DNA of 64,000 nucleotides. It comes from Hydractinia symbiolongicarpus. Its lineage: Eukaryota; Cnidaria; Hydrozoa; Anthoathecata; Hydractiniidae. The position numbers were made by a program, and so were the translations under genes. This document shows positions 1-8,537 of the stretch, piece by piece (the first letter of the stretch is position 1; every line of letters begins with the position of its first letter). Below the pieces are notes generated by a model. That model did not search any database and had not been told where the DNA came from. It was given only the letters and a program-made list of their open reading frames with translations. The stretch covers positions 12,677,501-12,741,500 of the forward strand of contig NC_079880.1 in assembly GCF_029227915.1 (NCBI RefSeq), in the 5' to 3' direction.

Positions 1-240
1 TTAAAAGTCAGCGTGTCTAATATCTAGGTGGGTTTATTGATTATAATATGGAACTATCAAATTAACTTTGTCAGTCAGAAATTAAACGTGCTAATGGTAC
101 TCTTTACAAACTTCGTGTCTCTCAGGATATTCTTTTGTCTCTCTATTATTGGTGTTTCACTTTTACTTATCTTATTTTACACATGTATGGTCTCAGCACC
201 TGCAAATAGTATAAAGTTCCGACGCACAATGTAGTTCATT
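1..240 (+). pseudogene. Non-LTR retrotransposon reverse transcriptase, C-terminal scrap
   Basis: In frame 3 the sequence reads like the end of the reverse-transcriptase region of LINE-type ORF2 proteins: an RVKYLGGFIDYN-like block, followed about 20 residues on by TLYKLR and ILLSLYYW. The equivalent block in copy C (57290-57975) extends further upstream and also shows the GVPHGS..LLFLLYINDF block, which is the RT active-site neighbourhood. An in-frame stop follows the YN block in both copies. This is an inactive, 5'-truncated fragment cut off by the window edge. The clade cannot be named from so little. Confidence 0.7.
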
Positions 241-1011
241 GATGTATAGTGTGGAACCAAACCGCCAACGATGTTTTAAAAGACGTTAGTGTGGTTTTCT
301 ACTTTTTATTGGGAAAACAAGTCACCGTGTTTTTATTAAGCTATAGTGCATAATTCAAGATATTAAATCGTTAAATTAACTTCGTTTTGTTTTGCACTTA
401 TTGTAAAACTTTTTTACGAATTTTGTTCTAAAAATATCACTATTCGAAGATAAATATCGATACCAAAATTTTTCATTGTTTTCTAATGGGAGCACAGCCC
501 TTAAATACACTCTTCATATAGATCAATGTCTATTTCTGGAATTTGAACATTGTTTGCTGTTTAAAGGGAACGCCATATTCAATTCAAAATAATTGACATA
601 GTTTATAATCTGAAATTTTCAATTTTCCGATTCGTGGAAGCGGTTTCTTTGATCTTTTGTAGACCATGGATCAACGTGGCCAGAATTAAGTTTTTGCTAG
701 AACCGGTGCCTGCTTTTTAAATACTGGCTTAATTAGGGAAGAACTGATTAAGTTTTAGGGGTCTTATGCTGACCATTTTGAGGTGACCCTCGTGCACTGC
801 GATAGATGCTTGTCAAAGTGTAGATTTCATTAAATCTGTGATGTAGAGCTGTTTGCGTGCTATGTTTCTTCTAGGAAAAGATGACATAATTCAAGAGCGC
901 AATATATTCCGAATCATGGAAGAAAACTCGAACCACGTCTTATGGAAAAGCATTTTACATCGCACGATATTGTCATAGATTAAGGTATTTCATTTCAGAT
1001 TAATTTTCCTG
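241..1011. other. Non-coding stretch left of the Polinton genes
   Basis: AT-rich DNA without a credible open frame. It is conserved in copy C (57976-58744) with small indels. A pyrimidine stretch ending in CAG at about 991-998 (TATTTCATTTCAG), just upstream of the ATG at 1012, could be a splice acceptor, but no matching upstream exon was recognised. A Polinton terminal inverted repeat would be expected near here. None was recognised by eye. Confidence 0.5.
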
Positions 1012-1257
1012 ATGTTTTTGTTTGTACATGCTCAACTCGAGCACCTGTGTCGGTTACCGGCACTTTACTTATATTCTCAAGACGCGGGACATGTGCTAAT
1101 AATGCTTGTACCGGATAGGTTCAAAACGCAGGAAATGTGTAATGAGGCCGTTGAAAAAAGTCCACGCATGGTCAAATATATATCAGAAAGGTTTAAGACA
1201 CAAGACATGTGCAATAAGGCCGTTAAACAGGATCCTGATGTACTCAAATTTGTGTAA
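1012..1257 (+). CDS. FKTQxMC-repeat small protein (Polinton accessory)
   Basis: An 81-residue ORF with ATG at 1012. The first 30 residues are hydrophobic and may be a signal or anchor, or may be 5' noncoding read-through. The C-terminal half is two tandem repeats of about 24 residues with core RFKTQxMCNxAV, each ending in P..(L/V)K(Y/F). Such FKTQ-MC-AV repeats are known to me from many invertebrate and giant-virus predicted proteins, usually in longer arrays; the function is unknown. Two repeats is short, so this may be the tail of a longer gene. Copy C (58745-58990) is open too, with a few substitutions. It is the first gene of the Polinton left block, on the same strand as the next four ORFs. 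Confidence 0.6.
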   Translation: MFLFVHAQLEHLCRLPALYLYSQDAGHVLIMLVPDRFKTQEMCNEAVEKSPRMVKYISERFKTQDMCNKAVKQDPDVLKFV

Positions 1258-1266
1258 CATAATAAA

Positions 1267-1443
1267 ATGTGTATAAGCTGTCAATATAGCTTAAAAAGTA
1301 TGATTTTCATGACCTTCCTTACCGCCATCGGTCTATCCCTACCACTTGTAATCCTAGTATGCGTACAAGAGGAGAAGGAGGGGTCCAATGAACGGAGAAA
1401 TAGGGGTTTGGAGGCCCGCTTTGACATCCTAATAAATGAATGA
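1267..1443 (+). CDS. Small single-pass membrane protein, 58 aa
   Basis: ATG at 1267, stop TGA at 1441-1443. Residues 1-9 are polar with two cysteines (MCISCQYS). Residues about 11-33 form one hydrophobic segment (MIFMTFLTAIGLSLPLVILV), and the remainder is a charged tail rich in Glu and Arg. Copy C (59002-59178) keeps the frame with two amino-acid changes, which favours a real gene. It begins 9 bases after the FKTQ gene and overlaps the next ORF by 8 bases (ATGAATGA), a compact virus-like arrangement. The function is not recognised; a small virion or membrane protein is only a guess. Confidence 0.6.
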   Translation: MCISCQYSLKSMIFMTFLTAIGLSLPLVILVCVQEEKEGSNERRNRGLEARFDILINE

Positions 1444-1642
1444 GCATTGTGAGGACTGTGAAAGGGTACTCGATGCATATGACAAATGTAGCTGTGGACG
1501 CAGGTTCGTGGTAAAGGGTAAAATGTTATGCTGGTACTGCTATCATGAATATATCACATATAATGGGAACGGCTGTGCATGTACAATGACATGCAATTCT
1601 CTGCAATCGTTCATATGTAATAAACAAGATGCTGAAATTTGA
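1436..1642 (+). CDS. Small Cys-rich (zinc-ribbon-like) protein, 68 aa
   Basis: ATG at 1436 overlaps the end of the upstream membrane-protein ORF. The protein has paired cysteines (HCEDC, CSCG, CWYC, CAC) plus His, spaced as in small zinc-binding proteins. Copy C (59169-59375) is intact with one substitution losing a late cysteine and one Asn/Gly change. I do not recognise a named family. Its last codons overlap the start of the next ORF (ATG at 1629), so four left-end genes are chained by overlaps. Function unknown; zinc binding is inferred from Cys pairs only. Confidence 0.55.
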   Translation: MNEHCEDCERVLDAYDKCSCGRRFVVKGKMLCWYCYHEYITYNGNGCACTMTCNSLQSFICNKQDAEI

Positions 1643-1754
1643 GAACGAGCTTGTTAAATCTAATATATTCTACAATTTTGATATTAATATAGAATACTTG
1701 ACGCTATCGGATACCATGCCTGCCAATGGAGGTACAAACGATATAGGGTCTTGA
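1629..1754 (+). pseudogene. Truncated hypothetical protein (41 codons of 73)
   Basis: In copy C the same start opens a 73-residue ORF (59362-59583). Here a 24-bp in-frame deletion after codon 17 and two further small deletions around 1732 and 1750 create an early stop at 1752-1754. The protein has no recognisable domain. It starts inside the end of the Cys-rich ORF, and in copy C it ends inside the start of the next gene. Confidence 0.55.
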
Positions 1755-1833
1755 GGTAGCTTTGAGGATAAAGACACCGACAATCTGGTCCCCGAATGGG
1801 GTGACTAAATATAACGCCAATGCATCACCGGCA

Positions 1834-2160
1834 ATGAGCCTGGATTTTGAGGAGTATCCCGATTGGATTACAAAGTATCGCCAAATATGGTCAAAGGTTG
1901 AGGAGCTGATATCTGAGCAATTAACGACAGAGCCTGTAAAAAAGGATCGTTATGTGAATGCTAAGCTCCAATATTGCAAGGACACAATTACCACCAAGTT
2001 CTATGGTATGCCCGTACCCTACGATGAGCACTGCCAAGCCAGCGCTATTCTAGTCTTTTCATCGGTATATGTACAGGGCAAAAACCACTACCCACAGACA
2101 CACATCACAGAATGTTGGTATAAGGACTTTAAAAAGGAGTGGTTACTAAGCGAGGACTAG
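1834..2160 (+). CDS. Polinton left-block protein, about 108 aa, unknown function
   Basis: The frame is open from 1762, but the first ATG is at 1834 (MSLDFEEYP). The codons before it overlap the previous gene, so the true start is uncertain. The protein is soluble and mixed alpha/beta in composition, with a central charged helix-like part and a C-terminal HITECWYKDF block. I cannot assign a family. The Polinton protease is usually of adenovirus type, and its His, acidic residue and Cys arrangement is not convincingly visible here. Copy C has the same gene with a premature TAA, so copy A holds the intact version. Confidence 0.55.
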   Translation: MSLDFEEYPDWITKYRQIWSKVEELISEQLTTEPVKKDRYVNAKLQYCKDTITTKFYGMPVPYDEHCQASAILVFSSVYVQGKNHYPQTHITECWYKDFKKEWLLSED

Positions 2161-2275
2161 AAAGACCATATATTTTATGGGGTCTATATGACCCTATAAA
2201 ATATAATACATTAAGGCCTATATTCAGGTGGAGACTCTACATAGTGCTTGCGTATTGCACAGATTGAAGTTTTTT

Positions 2276-2542
2276 TTAAATTTCGTCCTTCCCCTCCTCC
2301 CTACCCTTGGCAACCAACTGGGTTCTCTCCTGTTCGTTGATAGCATTCACGATTCTGTTAAACCGCTACCGCATTCGTTCCTTGAGCAACATGTATCTTT
2401 CTTTTTCACGGCTAATCAGGCTATACTCATGGTCGCTTATTATACCATTTTCCATTGCCTTGCTGATCAGATCTACAATCGAGTTTAGTTTCGCCTCCGG
2501 TGCACTCGACAAACTCGGATAAAGTTTGCTGATATCGCTCAT
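2276..2542 (-). pseudogene. Small helical protein with one internal stop
   Basis: ATG at 2542 (MSDISKLYP), stop at 2276-2278, 88 residues. One internal TAG at 2366-2368 lies where copy C has a glutamine codon. The second half is a charged, Arg/Glu/Gln-rich amphipathic helix (KERYMLLKERMR, INEQER). The start lies 2 bases after the stop of the minor-capsid-like gene, so the two read as one minus-strand operon-like pair. Copy C keeps the C-terminal half but has an internal deletion. Function unknown. Confidence 0.5.
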
Positions 2543-2544
2543 CT

Positions 2545-3185
2545 TTATTCTATCAGAATGCACATGGTCATATTGAAAAACGTGACGTTCTTCTCATGAT
2601 GGTAGACGTCCGTTAGCATAAACTCCAGACGGTTCGTGGACCCCTTTAGTGGAATGTATACAGGACTGTCAAAGGTCTAGGTTAACATATCTCCCAAGGC
2701 GTTTAACTCCTTGATGGGAAGCAAGGCCAGAATTTTAGATTTTTTACCATTGAAAAGACAGTCGTCTTCATCTAACTGCGAGCTAACGAGCCTAAGCCTA
2801 TGGTAAGTATCAGTTCTATATATGAAGTCGTAGTCACCCTTTGTGTAATACTTTTCTGCGTCACCAACCCTCTACAGTAGGCATTTTTCAAAACAAACAG
2901 TTTGATTTTATCTTCCGCCTGGCTGGTGATAATTGCTGCGATATCCTCGATCCTATACAAGCCATTCACAATCTCGATACGAGTCACCCTCTGGTCAGGT
3001 CCTACTTTCCTGATCGTAATATCGTTGTTGCTATATAGGTTCAACCATCCGGGTCGAATGCTTATCGACTTCAAGGCAATTCGAGTGTCCTTTTCCAGGT
3101 AGTCCTCGAAAATCGTAGGTTTATCGATATCAGTGATGTACTGTTGTTTCATTCCCTTTCTTCTAACAAGAACTGGAATGAACAT
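2545..3185 (-). pseudogene. Minor capsid (penton-like) protein, frameshifted
   Basis: ATG at 3185. The first 130 codons are open and include LKSISI, then an I.I..GLY.IEDI block. After a frameshift near 2775 the reading continues with KILALLPIKEL, a TAG at 2677-2679, then TFDSPVYIPL and a final beta-rich block to the stop at 2545-2547. This order (an ALxSIxI opening, a GxYxIEDI turn, then a P(I/V)YIPL beta block) is what I associate with the single jelly-roll minor capsid protein of Polintons. The assignment is by pattern only. Expected length is about 210-250 residues and this gene fits. Copy C retains only the two ends. Confidence 0.5.
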
Positions 3186-3412
3186 TTACCAATGCAACCC
3201 CAAGGCAAAGTGCAGGTCCAACAGGGGTGAATGGCCACTTGGTGTTACAAATTTGGAGCACCAGAACCTTTACGTGAGTACGGAGTCACATATTTTCTGT
3301 GGTATTTCCCGAGTTTACCAAGTATGCCATAAAAGTTCCTACAACCTACCTTGATGACCCTGTTCAACTGGGTTGGAAAGGGCAGGCGCTGGACTACTGG
3401 AACATTTAGGTC

Positions 3413-3658
3413 AATTTTGCCGCACATTGTGCAACCACGGCATTAGGAATCTGTGCCAAGCACATGACGGGTTCGGTACCCCTTATAAACTCTATTTTTA
3501 AATTCCACGTCTATTACCACATGCGTCGTATCCTAGCAAGAATGAAGGTATCTGTGCCGTATGATGACGGGTTTTCTCAGTATAAAAACTCTTATAGCAG
3601 CTCAGGCTATGCCCAAGTGTGTCACGAATACGGTGCAGATCCTAACGACAAATGGTAG
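3413..3658 (+). pseudogene. Remnant of unknown Polinton protein (GYxxVCHEYG)
   Basis: The frame reads FAAHCATT..., then a MTGSVPLINSIFKFH block, YHMRRILARMKV, FSQYK and GYAQVCHEYGADPN, and stops. In copy C the frame breaks at the same place, but a further 40 codons are still readable in the next frame (60830-60934), so this is part of a longer gene that has lost its 5' and 3' ends. In A everything after 3672 is replaced by Pro/Thr-coding low-complexity sequence (about 3700-3870). No named family recognised. An overlapping minus-strand ORF at 3245-3427 cannot be excluded. Confidence 0.45.
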
Positions 3659-3938
3659 ATACTGGCCCCATAACAAGGCTTTTGTGCGGCATGCCACACT
3701 TCCTTTACATACCATACCACCTACACCCCCAAAGCATGCTACCAGGCATTTGATGTTTCTCAAATCACCCCCTAGGCATACAACAACTATTACATTTCCT
3801 ATACATAACATACCACCTACAACAACATCGTCTCCCATACCCGAACAACCCCCACCAAACCAACGAGGATACCAAGGCCTCATTAATTACCATAGGGGTA
3901 GGTATAATTTTGGCATTTATATGGTTGAAATAGGTCTA

Positions 3939-4679
3939 TTATTTCACGTATAGCACGACAAGCCCGGCAGCTCCCGTGATGGCCATATGCAGATCTTTTG
4001 CCGCATATTTCACGATGGTTGACGCTACCCTCAGGAAGAACCAGACTACCGTACCAATGATCCTGGGTATCGCAACACCTGCCTTGCCTGATAGGTAATT
4101 CAGAAAATTTCCAAGCCTTTCAAGTTGCTTCTCTACGAACCCTTTTTCACCACCCCCTGCGGCACCTGCAACACCTGTCGCGGCACCTCCCTCTCCCGTA
4201 ACGTATAGTACAATAGTGCTTATCAACAGCTCAATAGCAGAGACTATACTAGCTATGGTTATTCTCTGTTCACGGAAGAGTATCCAGAGCTTCTCCAGCA
4301 GAGTTGTTTTATCTCTGGCGATTTTCAAGAGCGTATATTTGATATGTCTGAGTTGGGGGTATATGTCAGTGGATAGTATACCATGTGCTTCCCCTATGAC
4401 CTTTTTTATCATTCAGATCCTTTATCGCTTTCTTCTCCTTTTCTATCTCCTTCTCAAGATTAACTTGTTGTCCTTCGTCTGCCCCAACCTTCTGCTTCTT
4501 AAGTTCCTGCTCCTCTATTTTATTATACCTTTTCACTAGGTTCTAGGGCCTAAATTTACCACCTTTATTGGGTGTAACATTGTCGACAAACCCCATAGCT
4601 TGCAGCGATGCCTACCCAGGAGCGTTTGTATCTGACCAACAGTTTTTAGGCTACCATCTTGATTTGTAACCACTATTTT
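3939..4679 (-). pseudogene. Membrane-domain protein of the Polinton (deleted form)
   Basis: The C-terminal 157 codons are open (stop 3939-3941). The order is a helical N part, a hydrophobic segment (IASIVSAIELLISTIVLYVTG), a Gly/Ala-rich linker, KQLERLGNFL, then two more hydrophobic segments (IPRIIGTVVWFFLRV and the C-terminal ITGAAGLVVLYV). Upstream, the N-terminal coiled-coil part is much reduced: about 240 bp present in copy C between AAGTTCCT and CCTCTATTTT are missing here. The upstream start overlaps the end of the next gene. Similar Gly/Ala-linked membrane proteins occur in cnidarian Polinton-like loci as I recall them; the role, perhaps virion-associated, is unknown. Confidence 0.5.
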
Positions 4680-5001
4680 GTTTTCTTACCCTTCACTATC
4701 TCCTTAATAAATAGTTGATTCCCCTTGTCTTCCCTGAACATCACATAATATTTCGTATTAGGCTGTAACCCCAATTTTTCCGTAAGACGATCGTAAAAGC
4801 CATCGACCTTTGATTTTAGTAACTTTTTCCTCTGCCCTGAAAGATCCCCCTGCTGTTGTTCTGTTGAAGGCCTGACGTTCCAGGAAGTTTTGGTGTTCCA
4901 GAGAGTTTTCACGTTATATCATCGGGTTTGTCTGGATGGCTTCCATCCTCCTCGTCATCATCAATATCAATGTCAGGTATAAAAATTGGATTAGTCGGCA
5001 T
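4673..5001 (-). pseudogene. Acidic-N-terminal hypothetical protein, frameshifted
   Basis: ATG at 5001 (MPTNPIF), then a DIDIDDDEEDGSHPD acidic run. A frameshift near 4915 is followed by about 79 open codons ending in VKGKKTK and TAG at 4673-4675. Copy C has the same gene without the frameshift (62137-62493). The second half contains FYDRLTEKLGLQPN and a beta-rich KYYVMFREDKGNQLF block. It is transcribed away from the major capsid gene, with only about 33 bases between start codons, so a shared bidirectional promoter is likely. Function unknown. Confidence 0.5.
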
Positions 5002-5034
5002 TCTTTTATTTAAGATTTCCCCATATATAATAAA

Positions 5035-6301
5035 CATGAGTGCATTTGGAAGGACGCTTGACCCCTATGCAGAGATGAAGCAACTTTTTGGTATCAAGGG
5101 CCGAAAACAAAGGGTTCAGATAAGCCACATACCTTCAAGCATCAACCAGAACGAGGACCTGCGTGTGGATATGCCTAATATGTCCGGGAATGATGTCATC
5201 TTTCCGGGTAGTCTCAAGCTTATTTGACCTGACGCTGACGGGGATCAACACGACACGTACGATCGTGTCAAACATTAGTAAAAGCCTAGTAAAGAACCTA
5301 CTTATCACTTTGAACGGCAACGAAATTTAAAACATATCGGATTACAATATCCTGGCCGTATATAGGGATCTGTGGCTGCCAAAATTTGATAGGGACAACA
5401 AACTTGTTTTAGAGAGGATCAATCCTAACGACGGGACCATTAGGGCCCTGCAGGTCAAGGCAACTGGTCATGTTGGAACGGATGAGGAGAAAGCAACCGT
5501 GGCGGCATATGGCAACACTTTCTGCAAACCACTAGGTAAAATGTTTGAATTGACAAGGGACCTACCCTTTTATGCAGCGGGCCTGTACGACAGGCTACAA
5601 TTTGTAATACATTTTGCGGGACATGCTGACGTCATCAAGGATTGAGGTACGGGGTCCGGGGCAACGGCGAAGGCAGCCGATGCCGCAAACGCGATCACCA
5701 ACATTAGGCTAGAATTTGACAAGCTCAGTCATGAAGGTCTCGCAAGCGCCATGATGTCGAGGTATGCAAGATTGGCCCTGCCATACGAAAGGATACTCCG
5801 TGGCAAGGTGCTTACTATGAAAAAGGCCGACACAAGTTATAACCTCCAAATTGACACCCCTCAAAATCGTTTAAAGGTGTCTTGCTACTCTTCATAGATC
5901 CTGGAAAGGTGAAGGCTTACGCTGGCGTTAACAAAACGTTTTATAACCCCGGGATTAAGAAGGTCAGCGTCACTGTCGAGGGAGAACCAACGATTTGTAC
6001 TCTAACACGATGATTCCCAAGGACCGCCTCGAACAGATTGTGAACCTCTTTGGTAGCCATGACTCGAACGTGACCATTGGGCCATTTTTTTAACGAAAGG
6101 TATGCCCTGTTTGACTTTCGGGCGTCTCCCGATCACCACCTACATGGTCGCGGAAGGTACCTACAACTTCTGTCTGATGGTATCACGCTGCACATCACAA
6201 AGAAAGCAGACGGAACCGGAGATTCCATAGCTTACGTGTACTTGCTTCAAGAAGGTAAATTAAATATCCTGGACGGTAGGTTCTTCTCCGTGGAGTATTA
6301 A
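5035..6301 (+). pseudogene. Polinton major capsid protein (double jelly-roll), broken
   Basis: Starts at ATG 5035 (MSAFGRTLDPYAEM) and ends with VEY and TAA at 6299-6301. Over about 420 codons it follows the Polinton major capsid layout: SINQN near residue 35, a PGS..L beta block, a central FYxxGLYDRLQF block, then in the second jelly roll FIDPGK, FYNPGI..V.VTVEG and a final LNILDGRF. The family forms trimeric hexon-like capsomers of icosahedral virions. The reading frame is lost near 5220, 5330, 5860, 5985 and 6085 and has in-frame stops, so no capsid can be made. Copy C is less damaged at the 3' end. Identification is by motif order; confidence is high for family, absolute for decay. Confidence 0.85.
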
Positions 6302-6310
6302 ATGACTACC

Positions 6311-6342
6311 ATTTATATTTGTCCTCGGAGGCAAATACAAAT
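6311..6342. promoter_or_regulatory. Palindrome 4 bp upstream of HNH gene 1 start
   Basis: ATTTATATTTG and CAAATACAAAT form a near-perfect inverted repeat around TCCTCGGAGG. It ends 4 bases before the ATG at 6347. The same motif with the same spacing lies upstream of the second HNH gene (11356-11387), so it looks like a shared promoter element or binding site rather than a terminator of the capsid gene, although it also lies 9 bases after the capsid stop. Confidence 0.6.
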
Positions 6343-6346
6343 CAGT

Positions 6347-6984
6347 ATGGAAGAAAACAAGAGATATCTAAATTGCAAAAAACGTTTTGGCCTTGAATGC
6401 ATTTAGGGTGATGAAAAATGGTCAAACTACAAAGACATGCATCGGATGCCTGGATAAGGCGAAACAGCAGCGTGCCAAAAACAAGTGCCCCCATCGAAGA
6501 CAGGGATCCAAGTGTAAGGACTGTAAGGAAAGTCAAATCTGCCACCATAAAAGGATAAGATCAATATGCAAAGAGTGTAAGGGCAGTGGGATTTGTAAAC
6601 ATAAAAGAATAAGATCCCAGTGTAAAGACTGCGGGGGTAGAAGTTTATGCCACCATGAAAAAAGGAGAGCAATATGCCCCGTATGTAAACCTACTGGACA
6701 TATCGCCTCCGTTGTACGATGTAAAACCCACAAGGCTCAAAAGGGAATATCTCGGTTGCCATATTGCTACGTTGCGGGCCCATATTGAAGCCCGGTTTTC
6801 TGAGGGTATGACCTGGGACAACCATGGGGAGTGGCATATAGATTACAAGGTACCGATTACATATCGGGAAAACGGGGATGCTCCATCGCTTGCTGCGGTA
6901 GGTAGGAGATTGCACTACACCAACACTTAACCTATGTGGGCAAGTGAAAATATAGCCAAGAGTAACCGATATGTCTCAGAATAA
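6347..6984 (+). pseudogene. Zinc-repeat HNH endonuclease 1, broken
   Basis: From ATG 6347 the protein has an N-terminal CxxC...CxxC finger. Then come four or five repeats of about 19 residues of the form (I/L)CxHKRxRSxCKxCxG. The end is an HNH nuclease domain (LGCHIATLRAHIEARF, W.IDYKVP, RLHYTNT, PMWASEN) with the His-Asn-His-type core around the IDYKVP and HYTN blocks. The usual first His of the core is Tyr here (IDYK instead of the common IDHK). Breaks: an A-run frameshift at about 6380, a 23-bp deletion between GGAA repeats near 6750, and CAA to TAA in the late TNxPMW motif. This HNH type is common in giant viruses and Polinton-like elements, where it acts as a nicking or homing nuclease. 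Confidence 0.8.
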
Positions 6985-6990
6985 AGAGAA

Positions 6991-7386
6991 ATGGCGGCAA
7001 TAGGTGTGATAGTGGCTGGGGCGGCCATAAACGCCCTTGCATTCAGCGGTTCAAATTATTAATTTTCAAAGCTCTCAGGACATGGTGAGGTAGAGCGCAG
7101 GCGTCATGACGAAGCCGTCGAAAAGTTAAATACGGCACAGGCCCAATAGATCAGGAACAGACAGGCCAAACTCTATTTTTTGCAAAGCAAAGAGAGATGC
7201 AGCTCAAAGCAGGTAAGAATTTGAGGGAACTCGATGACTCTATGTATCAGAATTACATCAACGCGGAAAAAAGCTCCTCAGTTGAAGGATTTCTACACAT
7301 CCTCGAAGCAACAGCAGGATGGAGAACTCACGTTCGTCCTTAGCTCCCTATCTCTGCTAGGGTTCATTGTCTATAAATATCTGTAA
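6991..7386 (+). pseudogene. Conserved Polinton membrane protein, two stops
   Basis: ATG 6991 lies 7 bases after the HNH stop. The N-terminus is strongly hydrophobic (MAAIGVIVAGAAINALAF), followed by FSKLSGHGEVERRRHDEAVEKL, a charged coiled-coil middle, an LKDFYT block and a C-terminal hydrophobic segment ending in GFIVYKYL. The overall span is 132 codons. TAA at 7060-7062 sits where copy C has Leu, and TAG after the TAQAQ block is shared with B (TAA there). Proteins with this layout recur in cnidarian Polinton-like loci; the role is unknown. Copy C (63882 onward) is open as far as the window goes. Confidence 0.6.
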
Positions 7387-7403
7387 GAACGCGTTTTTTT
7401 AAC

Positions 7404-7557
7404 ATGTATAATAAGGAAATGTCAAAAACGCACGTTGTTATCGAAGAAGAGGAGGAAAAGCTGAGCAATATCTACTATACCCCGGAACATCTGTGAGTCG
7501 GACGCAGAGCCGTCTAATTACTCGCGAAGGAGAGTGGTCTCTCAAAAAAGAGTGGTA
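7404..7557 (+). pseudogene. Integrase, N-terminal stump
   Basis: Only the first 30-50 codons of the Polinton integrase remain (MYNKEMSKTHVVIEEEEEK, then NIYYTPEHL and a TGA). Copy B shows the whole gene. In A the sequence jumps from the CTCAAAAAAGA of the N-terminal part directly to the GTGGTAATATT of the integrase stop, an 834-bp deletion between two AAAGA pentamers. This copy therefore has no DDE catalytic core at all. Confidence 0.85.
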
Positions 7558-7579
7558 ATATTTTTTGTGGTTTATCAAG

Positions 7580-7600
7580 GGGTGGGGTGGCACCCCACCC
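7580..7600. terminator. GC-rich perfect hairpin between convergent genes
   Basis: GGGTGGGGTG, one G, then CACCCCACCC: a 10-bp perfect stem with a one-base centre. It lies between the integrase stop (plus strand) and the end of the Bro-N-like gene (minus strand). Identical in copy B (35391-35411). Position suggests a transcription end or boundary signal for the two converging gene blocks; that role is inferred. Confidence 0.5.
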
Positions 7601-7686
7601 ATTTTCACATACAATTTTCACTGCAGGAGTAGTAAAAATCGTGTCTGAATAAAGGTGGACAGATCTGCGCACTTGCCGAATACCAC

Positions 7687-8537
7687 CTATTCCGCAAGTT
7701 CTAAGAGGCGTTCATGCGTGTAATTCTCACCAGGCCTAAAATGTCTAACCCTCTCCGGGTTCACTTCAATACATCCACGTTCCCGGAGGCAGTTGTAATT
7801 GACTATAGCATTAGAGGTGTCTGCCAGTACCACGATCTCACCCTTAGGGTAATCAACAAACTTATTACGTATTTTTTGTGCTACATACCCCTGTTGCCCA
7901 CAGATTGCAACATATGGCCAGGGATCATCATTTTTCTTTTGGATAATAACCATACTGTTATCCTTGCCAGGATCTTTGAAGTGGGGCACGGGAGTGGGGC
8001 ACGCTTCAGATCCTCATATTTATCCCCCAATACCATAAATTGGCTATCTCTGTCCTCAATTTCATCATTGAGGAAGGCTAGGGCATTATCCTTATCCCCA
8101 ATAGCCTGACACTGCTCCTTGATTTCATCCTGTAATTTTTCCACCCCCTTCCCGGATAGCCATTTTATCAAGGCTACTGCCTTAGACTTTCTCGATCTGA
8201 TGGTAATTTCGAGGGCCCCGTCCAACGTGACGAAAATACCATGCCGTTTTTTAACACCTTCCGAGGTATTTGGGAAACTGTAGTTGCCAACTACAGTTGT
8301 TATACCCTCTATTTCTCCTCTCAATATTGTCATATGACGTTTAATACCGTACTGCCTATCATTTGGAATACACAGGATTCTCTCTAGGTCAGCACGTTTG
8401 AAGAGGGGCTGATTCCTGGCTCCTGCGGATATTGCGTTGAATAAGACGATTTGTGAAGATATTTTCGATATAGTAATGCCTGACCGGAGGATTTTATAAC
8501 GGTCAATCCAAAGTTTTCCAAGCTCCGGGACATTCAA
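7687..8537 (-). pseudogene. Bro-N-like / unknown DNA-binding protein, frameshifted
   Basis: The first 200 codons are open from 8537 (a TTG; no ATG is present at the expected start). Around residue 110-140 there is a DGALEITIRSRKSKA..IKWL block that matches the signature turn and helix of Bro-N domains of large DNA viruses. A coiled-coil follows (KLQDEIKEQCQAIGDK, LNDEIEDRDSQF). After a frameshift near 7985 a C-terminal domain is readable (PYVAICGQQGYVAQ, then a VNPERVRHFR block). This N-Bro, coiled-coil, C-terminal domain layout is known for viral Bro/KilA-N proteins. The start overlaps the ATPase stop. The Bro-N call is by pattern and uncertain. Confidence 0.5.

Noticed and set aside
1762-2160. 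Adenovirus-type protease identity for the left-block protein
   Set aside because: A His, an acidic residue and a late Cys exist but not in a convincing protease spacing.
2228-2522. Plus-strand ORFs over the minus-strand helical protein
   Set aside because: Shadows; the minus-strand reading is the one aligned with its neighbour and with copy C.
3245-3427. Minus-strand 60-codon ORF (RNFYGILGKLGKYHRKYVTPYSRKG)
   Set aside because: Could be a real Polinton scrap, but most of the region is deleted in C and it overlaps another fragment; not supportable alone.
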